From Mesorhizobium intechi (GTDB lineage: Bacteria; Pseudomonadota; Alphaproteobacteria; Rhizobiales; Rhizobiaceae), in NCBI RefSeq assembly GCF_002879535.1, contig NZ_PNOT02000314.1, forward strand, positions 1 to 53,550: a DNA stretch of 53,550 bases, in the 5' to 3' direction. The position numbers and the translations under genes were made by a program. Under the pieces are notes generated by a model. That model did no database searches and had not been told where the DNA came from. It was given only the letters and a program-made list of their open reading frames with translations. Shown piece after piece: positions 33,535 through 41,415 of this stretch (position 1 is its first letter; the number at the start of each line of letters is the position of its first letter).

Positions 33535-34482
33535 TCAGTATTCGCTGTCGACCCAGGCGCGGATGAGGTGATGCGCGATCGCCCCTTTCGGCGGCGTGAC
33601 CAGATTGCCGGGATGCTCCCTGGCCAGCATAAGCCGCACCTCGTCGCGGCCGAACCAGCGGCAGTCTTCCAGCTCGTTGAGATCGGCCTGGATGTCATCG
33701 TTGAGCGGCTCGCCGAAGCAGCCGATCATCAGCGAATAGGGAAACGGCCAGGGCTGGCTGGCGTGGTAGACGACGCGGCCGAGCCGGATGCCGGCTTCCT
33801 CCAGTGTTTCGCGGCGCACCGCGGCCTCGATCGTCTCGCCTGGTTCGATGAAGCCGGCAAGCGCCGAATACATGCCCGGCGCGAAGTGCCGGCCGCGCCC
33901 GAGCAGGCATTTTTCCCGCGTCGCCGTCAGCATGATCGCAACCGGGTCGGTGCGCGGAAAATGCTCGGTGCCGCAATTCGGGCAATGGCGCTTGTAGCCG
34001 CCGGCCCGCATTTCGGATTGCGTGCCGCACTTGCTGCAGAACCGATGGCTGGCGTGCCAGGCGAGCAGGGCCGCCCCTTGCGCCATTGCCCCGGCCGCCG
34101 CTTCGTCGATCAGTCCTTGCATGTAGACAGAGCGGTAGTCGACCGCCTTGACGGTCTCGGGCAACTGTTCGGCCTCGATTCCGACAGGCATCGCCAGCAC
34201 CGGCCCCTGTTCGGTATAGCCGAGCAACACGCCCTGCGCCAAGGACGGCTTGAAGGGCTCGCTCCCGGCGGCGTCGAACCAGGGATCGAGACTGCCGCCT
34301 GTTCCAAGCTTCAGGTGGAGCCGGCCGCCATTCATCAGCAAAAGCCGTGTCGTCGGATCCGCCAGCGCGTTGTCGACCGAATCGTCGGCGCGATTCTCGG
34401 ATTGCCGGTTGATCGTGTTGCCGGCAAAGCCGACGAACTGGCTCGGCTCGCGCAAAGGCGCGTCAAACAGGCGGAAGCTCAT
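33535..34482 (-). CDS. nudC: NAD(+) diphosphatase (NADH pyrophosphatase)
   Basis: A 315-residue Nudix hydrolase that cleaves NADH/NAD+ to NMN(H) and AMP and can remove NAD caps from RNA. The N-terminal domain is followed by a zinc ribbon (Cys149, Cys152, Cys167, Cys170: FCSKCG and HCPNCG). The Nudix box is GFIEPGETIEAAVRRETLEE, and an SQPWPFPYSLM segment typical of NudC (the SQPWPFPxS motif) follows. All key residues are present. Confidence 0.95.
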   Translation of the reverse strand: MSFRLFDAPLREPSQFVGFAGNTINRQSENRADDSVDNALADPTTRLLLMNGGRLHLKLGTGGSLDPWFDAAGSEPFKPSLAQGVLLGYTEQGPVLAMPVGIEAEQLPETVKAVDYRSVYMQGLIDEAAAGAMAQGAALLAWHASHRFCSKCGTQSEMRAGGYKRHCPNCGTEHFPRTDPVAIMLTATREKCLLGRGRHFAPGMYSALAGFIEPGETIEAAVRRETLEEAGIRLGRVVYHASQPWPFPYSLMIGCFGEPLNDDIQADLNELEDCRWFGRDEVRLMLAREHPGNLVTPPKGAIAHHLIRAWVDSEY

Positions 34483-34551
34483 GCGGTCTCTGATGCTTTG
34501 GGATGGACATGTCTGGGAATGAACGTGTCTTGGAACAACACTGGGGAAGGC

Positions 34552-34971
34552 TTATAGCGCCGCCCTTATGGTTTCGGCAAACCGGCGCAGGTCGGAACCC
34601 TGATAGGGATCGCGCAGGCCATACCCCCACACCGGGCCGGGCCAGCCGGGATCGCCTTCGGACCGTGCGACGATATGGATATGCAGTTGGCGCACGATAT
34701 TGCCGAGCGCGCCGGTGTTGATCTTGGTGCAGCCGCTGACTTTTTTCAGCGCCTGAGCCACCATGTTGGTCTCGAAGGTCAGCATCGTCTGGTCGAGCGG
34801 CGTCATGTCGTGGATTTCTTCCGCGCCCAGCCGCTGCGGCACCAAGAGCAGCCATGGCCAGCGACGGTCGTTCATTACCCGCAATTCGCACAGCCCAAGC
34901 CACATCAACTGCTCGCTGTCCGCCTCCAGCCGGGCATCCAGCGTGAATCCGGCCTTCAGGCCCGGCAGCAT
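34552..34971 (-). CDS. HIT domain protein
   Basis: A 139-residue histidine-triad family protein, expected to bind and hydrolyse or transfer a nucleotide. The triad region is RQLHIHIVARSEGDPGWPG, a HxHxxAR-like variant without the classic third His in the same spacing. This is typical of the short rhizobial HIT group annotated as diadenosine tetraphosphate hydrolase-like. It lies 69 bases upstream of nudC on the same strand. Confidence 0.87.
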   Translation of the reverse strand: MLPGLKAGFTLDARLEADSEQLMWLGLCELRVMNDRRWPWLLLVPQRLGAEEIHDMTPLDQTMLTFETNMVAQALKKVSGCTKINTGALGNIVRQLHIHIVARSEGDPGWPGPVWGYGLRDPYQGSDLRRFAETIRAAL

Positions 34972-35113
34972 CGGCGTTTCCCTTGCTTTTCTGTTTTCCT
35001 CAAACCATGGACGCTAGAGCGGCTGCATCGGGGCTGCAAGCGAATCTCTCTTGTGATGGCGCTGATTTGCCTGCGCACTTGCATTTCGTCGCGCAATTGC
35101 CGATATGGACATC

Positions 35114-35209
35114 GGGAGGTTGGTGGTGGACGATCCACTCGCCAACCGGGTCAGGTCCGGAAGGAAGCAGCCCTAACGAGCCCGGAACGGGTCATTGTTC
35201 CAGCCTCCC
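35114..35209 (+). ncRNA. ffs: Signal recognition particle RNA (4.5S type)
   Basis: The 96-base region contains the SRP core GGTCAGGTCCGGAAGGAAGC followed by AGCCCTAACGAG, which forms the Ffh-binding helix 8 with its GGAA tetraloop and symmetric loop. GGGAGG at 35114 pairs with CCTCCC at 35204-35209, closing the hairpin. Together with Ffh the RNA targets nascent membrane proteins. It sits just upstream of dnaX, a conserved place in alphaproteobacteria. Exact ends may differ by a few bases. Confidence 0.95.
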
Positions 35210-35315
35210 ACCTCATCGGCCCTCCTCGCGACATTGACGACGCATTGCAGCGCGGGCGAGACTATGCGCAGGAATCGGCGCCTTTGGGCGCGCCCTTTTG
35301 GAGCTTAACGGGCGA

Positions 35316-37133
35316 ATGAGCGAAGCCGGAAATTCGGGGCCAAAAAGCCCGGAGAATGGAAAGGCCGCCGCCTACCGCGTGCTGGCGCGCAAATACCGTC
35401 CGTCGAATTTTTCCGAGTTGGTCGGCCAGGAGCCGATGGTGCGCACCCTCACCAACGCCTTTTCCACCGGCCGCATTGCCCAGGCCTGGATGCTGACCGG
35501 CGTGCGCGGTGTCGGCAAGACCACCACGGCGCGCATCCTGGCGCGGGCGTTGAACTACAAGACCGCGACCGTCGACCAGCCTTCCGTCGACCTCGCCGTG
35601 CTCGGCGAGCATTGCCAGGCGATCATGGAAGGCCGCCATGTCGACGTCATCGAAATGGACGCCGCCTCGCACACCGGCATCGACGACATCAGGGACATCA
35701 TCGAGCGCGTGCGCTACGCGCCGGTCTCGGCCCGCTACAAGGTCTACATCATCGACGAAGTGCACATGCTGTCGACGCAGGCCTTCAACGGCCTGCTGAA
35801 AACGCTGGAAGAGCCGCCGCCGCACGTCAAATTCATTTTCGCCACCACCGAAATCCGCAAGGTTCCGATCACCGTCCTGTCGCGCTGCCAGCGCTTCGAC
35901 CTCAGGCGCATCGATGCCGGCGCGCTGGTGGCGCATCTCTCCTCGATCGCCGCCAAGGAAGGCATTTCGGTCGACGACGACGCGCTGGCGATGATTGCGC
36001 GCGCGGCCGAAGGCTCGGCTCGCGATTCGCTCTCCATCCTCGACCAGGCGATCGCGCACGGCGCCGGCGCCGTCAGCGCCGAAGCGGTGCGGGCCATGCT
36101 GGGCCTGGCCGACCGCGCCCGGATCGTCGATCTGTTCGAACATGTGATGAAGGGCGACGTGGCGGCGGCACTCGCCGAATTCCGCGCGCAATACGACACC
36201 GGCGCCGATCCGGCCGCGGTGCTGACCGATCTTGCCGAATTCAACCATCTCGTCACCCGGTTGCGTTTCGTGTCGACCGCCATGGACGATGCATCGCTGT
36301 CGCAGGACGAGCGCCAGCGCGGCGCCGATTTCGCCAAAGCGCTGTCGGTGCGTGTGCTGTCGCGGACCTGGCAGATGCTGCTCAAGGGAATTCCCGAGGT
36401 GCAGTCCTCCAACCGGCCGGTCAGTGCCGCCGAAATGGTGCTGATCCGGCTGGCGCATGCCGCCGACCTGCCGACTCTGGACGAGGCGTTGCGATCGCTC
36501 GAGGGCGCGGGGCCGGTTCAGAATGGCGTATCGCGCCCGAATGGTGCCCCTGCCGGTCCTGGCAATGGCGGCGGGGCCAGCGCGGTGGCGCAGGCGCGCA
36601 TGCCATCCGGTTCGGGTGGCGCGCAGACCATGCGGCTGGTCGAGGCGACGCCGGCGCCGGCCGCCTTCGTTGCGCCGCCCGCGCCGGTGTCCGAGCCGCA
36701 GCAGGTGCCGGTCAGGTCGCTGGCCGACATCGTTGCGCTTGCGGACGCGCAGCGCGACATAGCCTTCAAGGTGCTGATCAAGCGTTGCATCCGTCCCGTC
36801 CGCTTCGAGCCCGGCCGCATCGACGTCAGCCTGACCGACGATGCGCCCAAGCTGCTGCTCAACGACCTGACGACGAAATTGCGCGCCTGGACCGGGCGCA
36901 ACTGGCTAGTGTCGTTGTCGAAGGAAGAGGGCGGCCAGACGCTGGCCGAAATGGAATCGACCAAGCGCGAAAACGCCTTCCTCGACGCAAAGAGCGATCC
37001 GACGGTTGCCGCCATCCTGGCGCGCTTTCCCGGCGCCAAGATCATCGACGTGCGCATTCCCGACGCCCCGGAGGCGGACACGACCGAGGCCGAAATGCCG
37101 GTCGAGCCGCCGGCGGATGACGACGAGACCTGA
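35316..37133 (+). CDS. dnaX: DNA polymerase III subunits gamma and tau
   Basis: A 605-residue clamp-loader ATPase. Walker A is GVRGVGKTT, Walker B is [10 protein letters not shown], and sensor 1/Arg finger is [11 protein letters not shown]. The region that in E. coli carries a four-cysteine zinc module retains a single Cys (GEHCQAI). The Ala/Pro/Gly-rich linker (about 400-470) and a C-terminal tau-like domain complete the protein. ATG 35316 is chosen over TTG 35298, because the conserved start is well downstream and the ATG codon is standard. No obvious slippery A-run for the gamma frameshift was seen. Confidence 0.95.
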   Translation: MSEAGNSGPKSPENGKAAAYRVLARKYRPSNFSELVGQEPMVRTLTNAFSTGRIAQAWMLTGVRGVGKTTTARILARALNYKTATVDQPSVDLAVLGEHCQAIMEGRHVDVIEMDAASHTGIDDIRDIIERVRYAPVSARYKVYIIDEVHMLSTQAFNGLLKTLEEPPPHVKFIFATTEIRKVPITVLSRCQRFDLRRIDAGALVAHLSSIAAKEGISVDDDALAMIARAAEGSARDSLSILDQAIAHGAGAVSAEAVRAMLGLADRARIVDLFEHVMKGDVAAALAEFRAQYDTGADPAAVLTDLAEFNHLVTRLRFVSTAMDDASLSQDERQRGADFAKALSVRVLSRTWQMLLKGIPEVQSSNRPVSAAEMVLIRLAHAADLPTLDEALRSLEGAGPVQNGVSRPNGAPAGPGNGGGASAVAQARMPSGSGGAQTMRLVEATPAPAAFVAPPAPVSEPQQVPVRSLADIVALADAQRDIAFKVLIKRCIRPVRFEPGRIDVSLTDDAPKLLLNDLTTKLRAWTGRNWLVSLSKEEGGQTLAEMESTKRENAFLDAKSDPTVAAILARFPGAKIIDVRIPDAPEADTTEAEMPVEPPADDDET

Positions 37134-37156
37134 TAAAACAAGACAAGGATCGGACC

Positions 37157-37480
37157 ATGAAAGATCTTCTCGGCCTGATGGGCAAGGCGAAGGAAATGCA
37201 GGCCAAATTCCAGGCCATGCAGGATGAGATCGCCACGATCGAATCCGTCGGCCAGGCCGGCGGTGGCCTGGTCAGCGTCACCTTGAGCGGCAAGTTCGAG
37301 ATGAAGGTGCTGAAGATCGACCCGTCCCTGTTCAAGGAGGATGAGGTCGAAATCCTCGAGGACCTGATTCTGGCCGCCCACAATGACGCCAAGGCCAAGG
37401 TCGAGCAGATCATGCAGGAAAAGACCAAGGCGCTGACATCAGGCCTGCCGATCCCGCCGGGAATGAAATTGCCGTTCTGA
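37157..37480 (+). CDS. YbaB/EbfC family nucleoid-associated protein
   Basis: A 107-residue DNA-binding protein. [20 protein letters not shown] forms the first helix, followed by a central beta sheet ([17 protein letters not shown]), and it ends in [12 protein letters not shown], the conserved YbaB tail. It binds DNA as a dimer with tweezer-like shape and modulates nucleoid structure. It follows dnaX by 23 bases, in the conserved dnaX-ybaB order, but recR is displaced by two genes here. Confidence 0.95.
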   Translation: MKDLLGLMGKAKEMQAKFQAMQDEIATIESVGQAGGGLVSVTLSGKFEMKVLKIDPSLFKEDEVEILEDLILAAHNDAKAKVEQIMQEKTKALTSGLPIPPGMKLPF

Positions 37481-37555
37481 TGCATCTCGCCCAAGACCGT
37501 GCAGCGGTGTTGGGCAACGGCGTGCATAAAAGTTTAACCCAGCGGCGATGCGCCC

Positions 37556-37963
37556 ATGACCGAAGAGCCGTCCGAAAGACTGATCGAGCAGCGTATCCGC
37601 AACAGGATCTACGAGATTCTGGAAATCCTCGCCGATTGCGATGCCGGCGTCGATATTGTCGGCATCAAGGGTTACTTCTACCTGTTCGAGGATTTCGTGC
37701 ACCGCCCGTCGATCGAGGCCGGCACGTCGGCGCTTTCGAAGGATGAGCGTGCGGTCGTGCTGGAGATCGCCGAATTCCTCGAGGCGGCCTCTGAAACAAA
37801 TCCCGATTTCACCAAGGCCGAATTCATCGACAGCGACTGGCCGGGAAAGATCGCGCCGGCGGCCAGGGACGCACGGGCGCTGTTCCTCAGGCGCGGTCTG
37901 TTTTCGGAGAAGGTCGAGGAGGCTGAGCCTGGTCAGCCGACGGCTATTGCGGCCGCGCGGTAG
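37556..37963 (+). CDS. Small soluble protein of unknown function
   Basis: A 135-residue acidic, mostly helical protein with no signal peptide or membrane segment. It begins MTEEPSERLIEQRIRNRIYE, contains a GYFYLFEDFVHRPS segment and FIDSDWPGKIAPAARDARAL, and ends in a variable tail. I recognise no family. It lies 75 bases after the YbaB gene on the same strand and is followed by a repeat. Codon use looks like its neighbours, so there is no sign of recent transfer. Confidence 0.7.
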   Translation: MTEEPSERLIEQRIRNRIYEILEILADCDAGVDIVGIKGYFYLFEDFVHRPSIEAGTSALSKDERAVVLEIAEFLEAASETNPDFTKAEFIDSDWPGKIAPAARDARALFLRRGLFSEKVEEAEPGQPTAIAAAR

Positions 37964-37967
37964 CGAT

Positions 37968-38000
37968 TCCCGGAAAACCGCGACGAGGCTTTTCCGTCGG
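37968..38000. repeat. Short intergenic repeat, GGAAAA-N-TTTTCC hairpin
   Basis: CGGAAAA (37972-37977 region) pairs with TTTTCCG (37990-37996) directly after the 135-residue unknown gene. Read on the minus strand it contains GGAAAAG...GCGGTTTTCCGGGA, the same core as the elements at 9131-9260 and 33133-33210. It may be a partial copy of that element and a transcript end. Confidence 0.5.
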
Positions 38001-38098
38001 CAATTGCGGCGAAACCAAGAGAGAGCGGTCATCGCTTTCGTGAAATGACGGCTCGATCTATCTGGAATACCTCGAAATTGTGCCTTTTTGGCAACAGT

Positions 38099-38114
38099 AC
38101 GTTGTTAATAACGT
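38099..38114. promoter_or_regulatory. AT-rich imperfect palindrome upstream of the SleB gene
   Basis: ACGTTGTTAATAACGT is a 14-of-16 palindrome in the most AT-rich part of the 38001-38191 gap. It also overlaps TTAA-N7-TTGG, a partial match to the alphaproteobacterial CtrA site TTAA-N7-TTAA. It lies about 80 bases before the cell-wall hydrolase start. A regulatory role is a guess. Confidence 0.25.
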
Positions 38115-38191
38115 TTTGGCCATCATTTTGCCCGAAAGTGTCTCATTCTTGCCGCAGCCTGGGGCGGGCATCGAAGTGAGAGGGTAACCTG

Positions 38192-39184
38192 TTGATCGTT
38201 ATGCGATGGAAGACGCCGCTGTTGCTCGGCGTCATCACGTCTCCCCTGTTTTTGGCTGCCTGCAGCCAGACCACTTCGCACGGCATGTCCGTTGCCGGCC
38301 TGACCAACGCCATCACGCCGAGTTTCCTGACGTCGCGCGCTTCCAGCCACTCGCCGAAGGACAGGGAGTGCCTGGAAAGGGCGATGTTCTTCGAATCCAA
38401 CCGTTCGAGCCGTGATGGCATGATCGCTGTCGGCACCGTGGTCATGAACCGGCTGCGCTCCGGCAACCACGGCAGCACCATCTGCCAGGTGGTCGGCGAG
38501 CCGGGGCAATTCGCGCCTGGCGTCATGACCAGGCCGATGAATTCGCGCGCCATGCCCGATGTCGAGGAAGCGGCCGATGCAGTGCTCAAGGGCGAGCGCA
38601 AGGCCAAGCTGAAGAACACGATGTATTTCCACACCGCCGGCCTGCGCTTCCCCTACAAGAACATGCACTACACCATGGTTGCCGGCGGCAATGCCTTCTA
38701 CGAGAAGCGCGGCCGCAACTGGCAGCCGCTGCCGGATGAACCAATGGTGGCGCTTGCTTCGGCCGGGTCCGAGATAGTCAAGCCGGCCGCCCCGGTGACG
38801 ATGGTGGCCTCGGCCGAACCGGCGCGCCCGAACAAAACGTCCCGCGCCGCTCCGGCGCAGCAGGTCTATATGACCGCCGCCGCGGAACCGGCCCGTCAGC
38901 CCAAGACCAAGACCGCCCCGGCTCAAGAGGCCTATGTGACCGCGGCTGTGGCGCCTGCTGCGAAGGCGGAGCGCGTGAGCGTGAAGCCGACAATGGTCGC
39001 GATGCAGGAGCCGATGGAAGAACCGGATGCCGCCCGTTTCGGCGGAACCTTGAACAACCGCGTCATTTCCTCGGTTCAGGGTGCGCCGCAAGAAGCGGCG
39101 ATGGGGTTCCAGTCGACGCCCGAGAACACCGACGCCATTGGGGCGATGATCGCCAGCCAGTCCCGACCGCTCGAGGTCAACTGA
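38192..39184 (+). CDS. SleB-type cell wall hydrolase, lipoprotein
   Basis: A 330-residue envelope protein. The leader ends in LFLAACS, a lipobox, so it is probably lipid-anchored. The hydrolase_2/SleB domain (about 55-175) carries the catalytic Glu in RAMFFESNRSSRDGMIAVG, followed by MNRLRSG and TMYFHTAGLRFPY. It would cleave peptidoglycan glycan strands during growth. The C-terminal third is Ala/Pro-rich with two imperfect repeats around VYMTAAAEPARQPKTKTAPA. TTG 38192 has GAGAGGG at seven bases, while ATG 38201 is the alternative with poorer spacing. Confidence 0.88.
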   Translation: MIVMRWKTPLLLGVITSPLFLAACSQTTSHGMSVAGLTNAITPSFLTSRASSHSPKDRECLERAMFFESNRSSRDGMIAVGTVVMNRLRSGNHGSTICQVVGEPGQFAPGVMTRPMNSRAMPDVEEAADAVLKGERKAKLKNTMYFHTAGLRFPYKNMHYTMVAGGNAFYEKRGRNWQPLPDEPMVALASAGSEIVKPAAPVTMVASAEPARPNKTSRAAPAQQVYMTAAAEPARQPKTKTAPAQEAYVTAAVAPAAKAERVSVKPTMVAMQEPMEEPDAARFGGTLNNRVISSVQGAPQEAAMGFQSTPENTDAIGAMIASQSRPLEVN

Positions 39185-39275
39185 TTCGTGTTGCCGGCGT
39201 GTCGCATGGCGGCATGGCGACGATGCGCGAACGCGGGATGTTCCAAAGCGCTCTGAAAAATCCTAGATCAGAGCG

Positions 39276-39881
39276 ATGTCCAAGCGAATCGCCGGTCCCG
39301 AGATCGAACGCCTGATCCAGCTCCTGGCCAAGGTGCCGGGGCTCGGGCCCCGTTCCGCCAGGCGCGCGGCTCTGCATCTGATCAAGAAGAAGGAACAGTT
39401 GCTGTCGCCGCTCGCCGCCGCCATGGGCGAAGCCGCCGACAAGGTGCGCATCTGTTCCACTTGCGGCAATGTCGACACATCGGACCCTTGCATGATCTGC
39501 ACCGATCCGCGCCGCGACGCCGCCACGCTGATCGTCGTCGAGGACGTCTCGGACCTCTGGGCGTTGGAGCGAGCAGCCGCCATGAACGTGCGCTACCATG
39601 TGCTCGGCGGCACGCTGTCGCCGCTCGATGGTGTCGGCCCCGACCAGCTCAACATCCGCTCATTGATCGACCGCGTCGCCGGCGGCGAGGTCAAGGAGAT
39701 CATCCTCGCCGTCAACGCGACGGTCGAGGGGCAGACGACCGCGCACTACCTCACCGACCAGCTGTCCGGCTTCGACATCAAGGTGACAAGGCTGGCACAT
39801 GGCGTGCCGGTCGGCGGTGAACTCGACTATCTCGACGAGGGCACGCTCGCCGCCGCGCTGCGCTCCAGGACGGCGTTTTGA
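39276..39881 (+). CDS. recR: Recombination mediator RecR
   Basis: A 201-residue protein that acts with RecO/RecF to load RecA on gapped DNA. The N-terminal helix-hairpin-helix [14 protein letters not shown] is followed by a zinc finger (Cys60, Cys63, Cys72, Cys75) and a Toprim domain with [14 protein letters not shown]. It ends in a conserved [19 protein letters not shown] segment. The length is standard. It normally follows ybaB but is separated here by two genes. Confidence 0.97.
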   Translation: MSKRIAGPEIERLIQLLAKVPGLGPRSARRAALHLIKKKEQLLSPLAAAMGEAADKVRICSTCGNVDTSDPCMICTDPRRDAATLIVVEDVSDLWALERAAAMNVRYHVLGGTLSPLDGVGPDQLNIRSLIDRVAGGEVKEIILAVNATVEGQTTAHYLTDQLSGFDIKVTRLAHGVPVGGELDYLDEGTLAAALRSRTAF

Positions 39882-39906
39882 TGCAATGGCGGGGATGTTT
39901 GCCGAG

Positions 39907-41154
39907 ATGACCGCATTCCTTCGCACAATGACCTTCGCCTTGGTCGCGGCTCTTACCGCTCTCCTCCTCGCAGCCCCCGCCTCGGCGGCCAAGATCGACG
40001 ACCAATTCCGCGCCTGGCTGCAGAACGACCTCTGGCCCGAGGCCACGGCCAAAGGCATCTCCAGGCAGACATTCGATGCCGCCTTTGACGGCATAAAGCC
40101 CAATTTGAAGCTGCCCGACCTTGTCATGCCCGGCGAGAAGCCGAAGACGCCGCAGAAGCAGCATCAGGCCGAGTTCGGCTCGCCCGGCGCCTATTTCGCC
40201 GAGAAGACGGTTCGTGCGGTGACGGCAGGCGGCCGCGCGCGCGAAGCCGCCAATGCCAAGACGCTTGCCGCGATCGAAAAGCGATATGGCGTGCCCGGCG
40301 AGATTCTTCTGGCGATCTGGGGCCGCGAGACCGGCTTCGGGGCGGCAAAGATGCCTTACAACGCCTTCGAGGTGCTGGGCACCAAGGCGTTCATGTCGAC
40401 GAAGAAGGATTTCTTCCGCACCGAGCTTTTGGCCGCGCTGGAGATCGTCCAACGCGGCCTGGCCCCGGTCGGCGCGATGAAATCGTCCTGGGCCGGTGCG
40501 CTTGGCCAGCCGCAATTCATGCCGACCTCCTTTCTCAAGCATGCCGTGGATTTCGACGGCGATGGCCGCGTCGATATCTGGAACTCGACGCCCGACGTGC
40601 TTGCCTCGATCGCCAATTATCTCGTCCATTATGGCTGGGTGAGGGGACGCGGCTGGGGGGTCGAGGTGACCGTGCCCGACAGCGTCTCCTGCTCGCTGGA
40701 AGGTCCCGATCAGGGCAAGAAGATCTCTGAGTGGGCTGGCATGGGCATCAAGCGCGTCGGCGGCAAGCCGTTTCCCGCCAGCGAGCTGCAGGCGGAGGGC
40801 TTCCTGCTGATGCCGGCCGGCCGCAGCGGGCCGGCTTTCATCGCCACCCCCAATTTCTATGTGCTGAAGGAATACAACACCAGCGACCTCTATGCGCTGT
40901 TCATCGGCCATGGCGCCGACCGTATTGCGCATGGCGACCAGAATTTTTCCGGCAGCTGGGGGCCGGTCGGTGATCTCCATCGCTCCGACATCGCCGCCCT
41001 GCAGCGGGCGCTGCAGGCCAAGGGCTATGATGTCGGCGGCTCCGACGGCCTGCCGGGCTTCAAGACCCGCCGTTCGATCGGCAAGTGGCAGACCAAGAAC
41101 GGCCAGGCAGCGACCTGCTTTCCCGACGCCGGCCTGGTCGGACGGCTGAAATAA
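39907..41154 (+). CDS. Lytic murein transglycosylase (MltB family) with peptidoglycan-binding domain
   Basis: A 415-residue periplasmic enzyme that cleaves peptidoglycan with 1,6-anhydro-muramic formation. A Sec signal (ALVAALTALLLAAPASAA) is followed by the SLT_2/MltB domain with the catalytic Glu in ILLAIWGRETGFGAAK, then GALGQPQFMPTSF and DFDGDGRVDIWNS. A C-terminal PG_binding_1 domain (DIAALQRALQAKGYDVGGSD) anchors it. ATG 39886 and 39895 are alternative starts. It begins 25 bases after recR. Directly after the stop is an A/T-rich inverted repeat AAAAATT-GGCA-AATTTTT (41159-41176). Confidence 0.92.
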   Translation: MTAFLRTMTFALVAALTALLLAAPASAAKIDDQFRAWLQNDLWPEATAKGISRQTFDAAFDGIKPNLKLPDLVMPGEKPKTPQKQHQAEFGSPGAYFAEKTVRAVTAGGRAREAANAKTLAAIEKRYGVPGEILLAIWGRETGFGAAKMPYNAFEVLGTKAFMSTKKDFFRTELLAALEIVQRGLAPVGAMKSSWAGALGQPQFMPTSFLKHAVDFDGDGRVDIWNSTPDVLASIANYLVHYGWVRGRGWGVEVTVPDSVSCSLEGPDQGKKISEWAGMGIKRVGGKPFPASELQAEGFLLMPAGRSGPAFIATPNFYVLKEYNTSDLYALFIGHGADRIAHGDQNFSGSWGPVGDLHRSDIAALQRALQAKGYDVGGSDGLPGFKTRRSIGKWQTKNGQAATCFPDAGLVGRLK

Positions 41155-41291
41155 CTCGAAAAATTGGCAAATTTTTCTCGCCCGGCGGCCTCGCTTGGCT
41201 GACCTGTGCGTCGACGCGCTGCCCGCCATTCTGCTCCAATGGGCCGTTCTGCAAATGCTCGTTGCCCGTCACAAAGCGGCCCGATATGCTG

Positions 41292-41307
41292 TTGACCAAT
41301 TGGACAA
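41292..41307. promoter_or_regulatory. Palindrome TTGACCAATTGGACAA upstream of the peptide ABC operon
   Basis: TTGACCAATTGGACAA reads the same on both strands except for one pair, with a perfect CCAATTGG core. It lies 109 bases before the binding-protein start. It resembles operator half-sites of GntR/FadR-type and other dimeric regulators, but no regulator is encoded nearby. The rest of 41155-41415 holds no gene. Confidence 0.4.
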
Positions 41308-41415
41308 AAACCACGACGGTACGAGGCTGAAGGGCTGTCGTTTGGCCCCGACAAAATTCTGCAACCCTGAGCCGGGAACTCAGGACAACAACCAACAAAA
41401 CAGGGAACAATCACC

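Noticed and set aside
41158..41177. A/T-rich inverted repeat after the lytic transglycosylase as a terminator.
   Set aside because: The stem is only A-T pairs, too weak for an intrinsic terminator in this GC-rich genome, so it is only mentioned with the gene.
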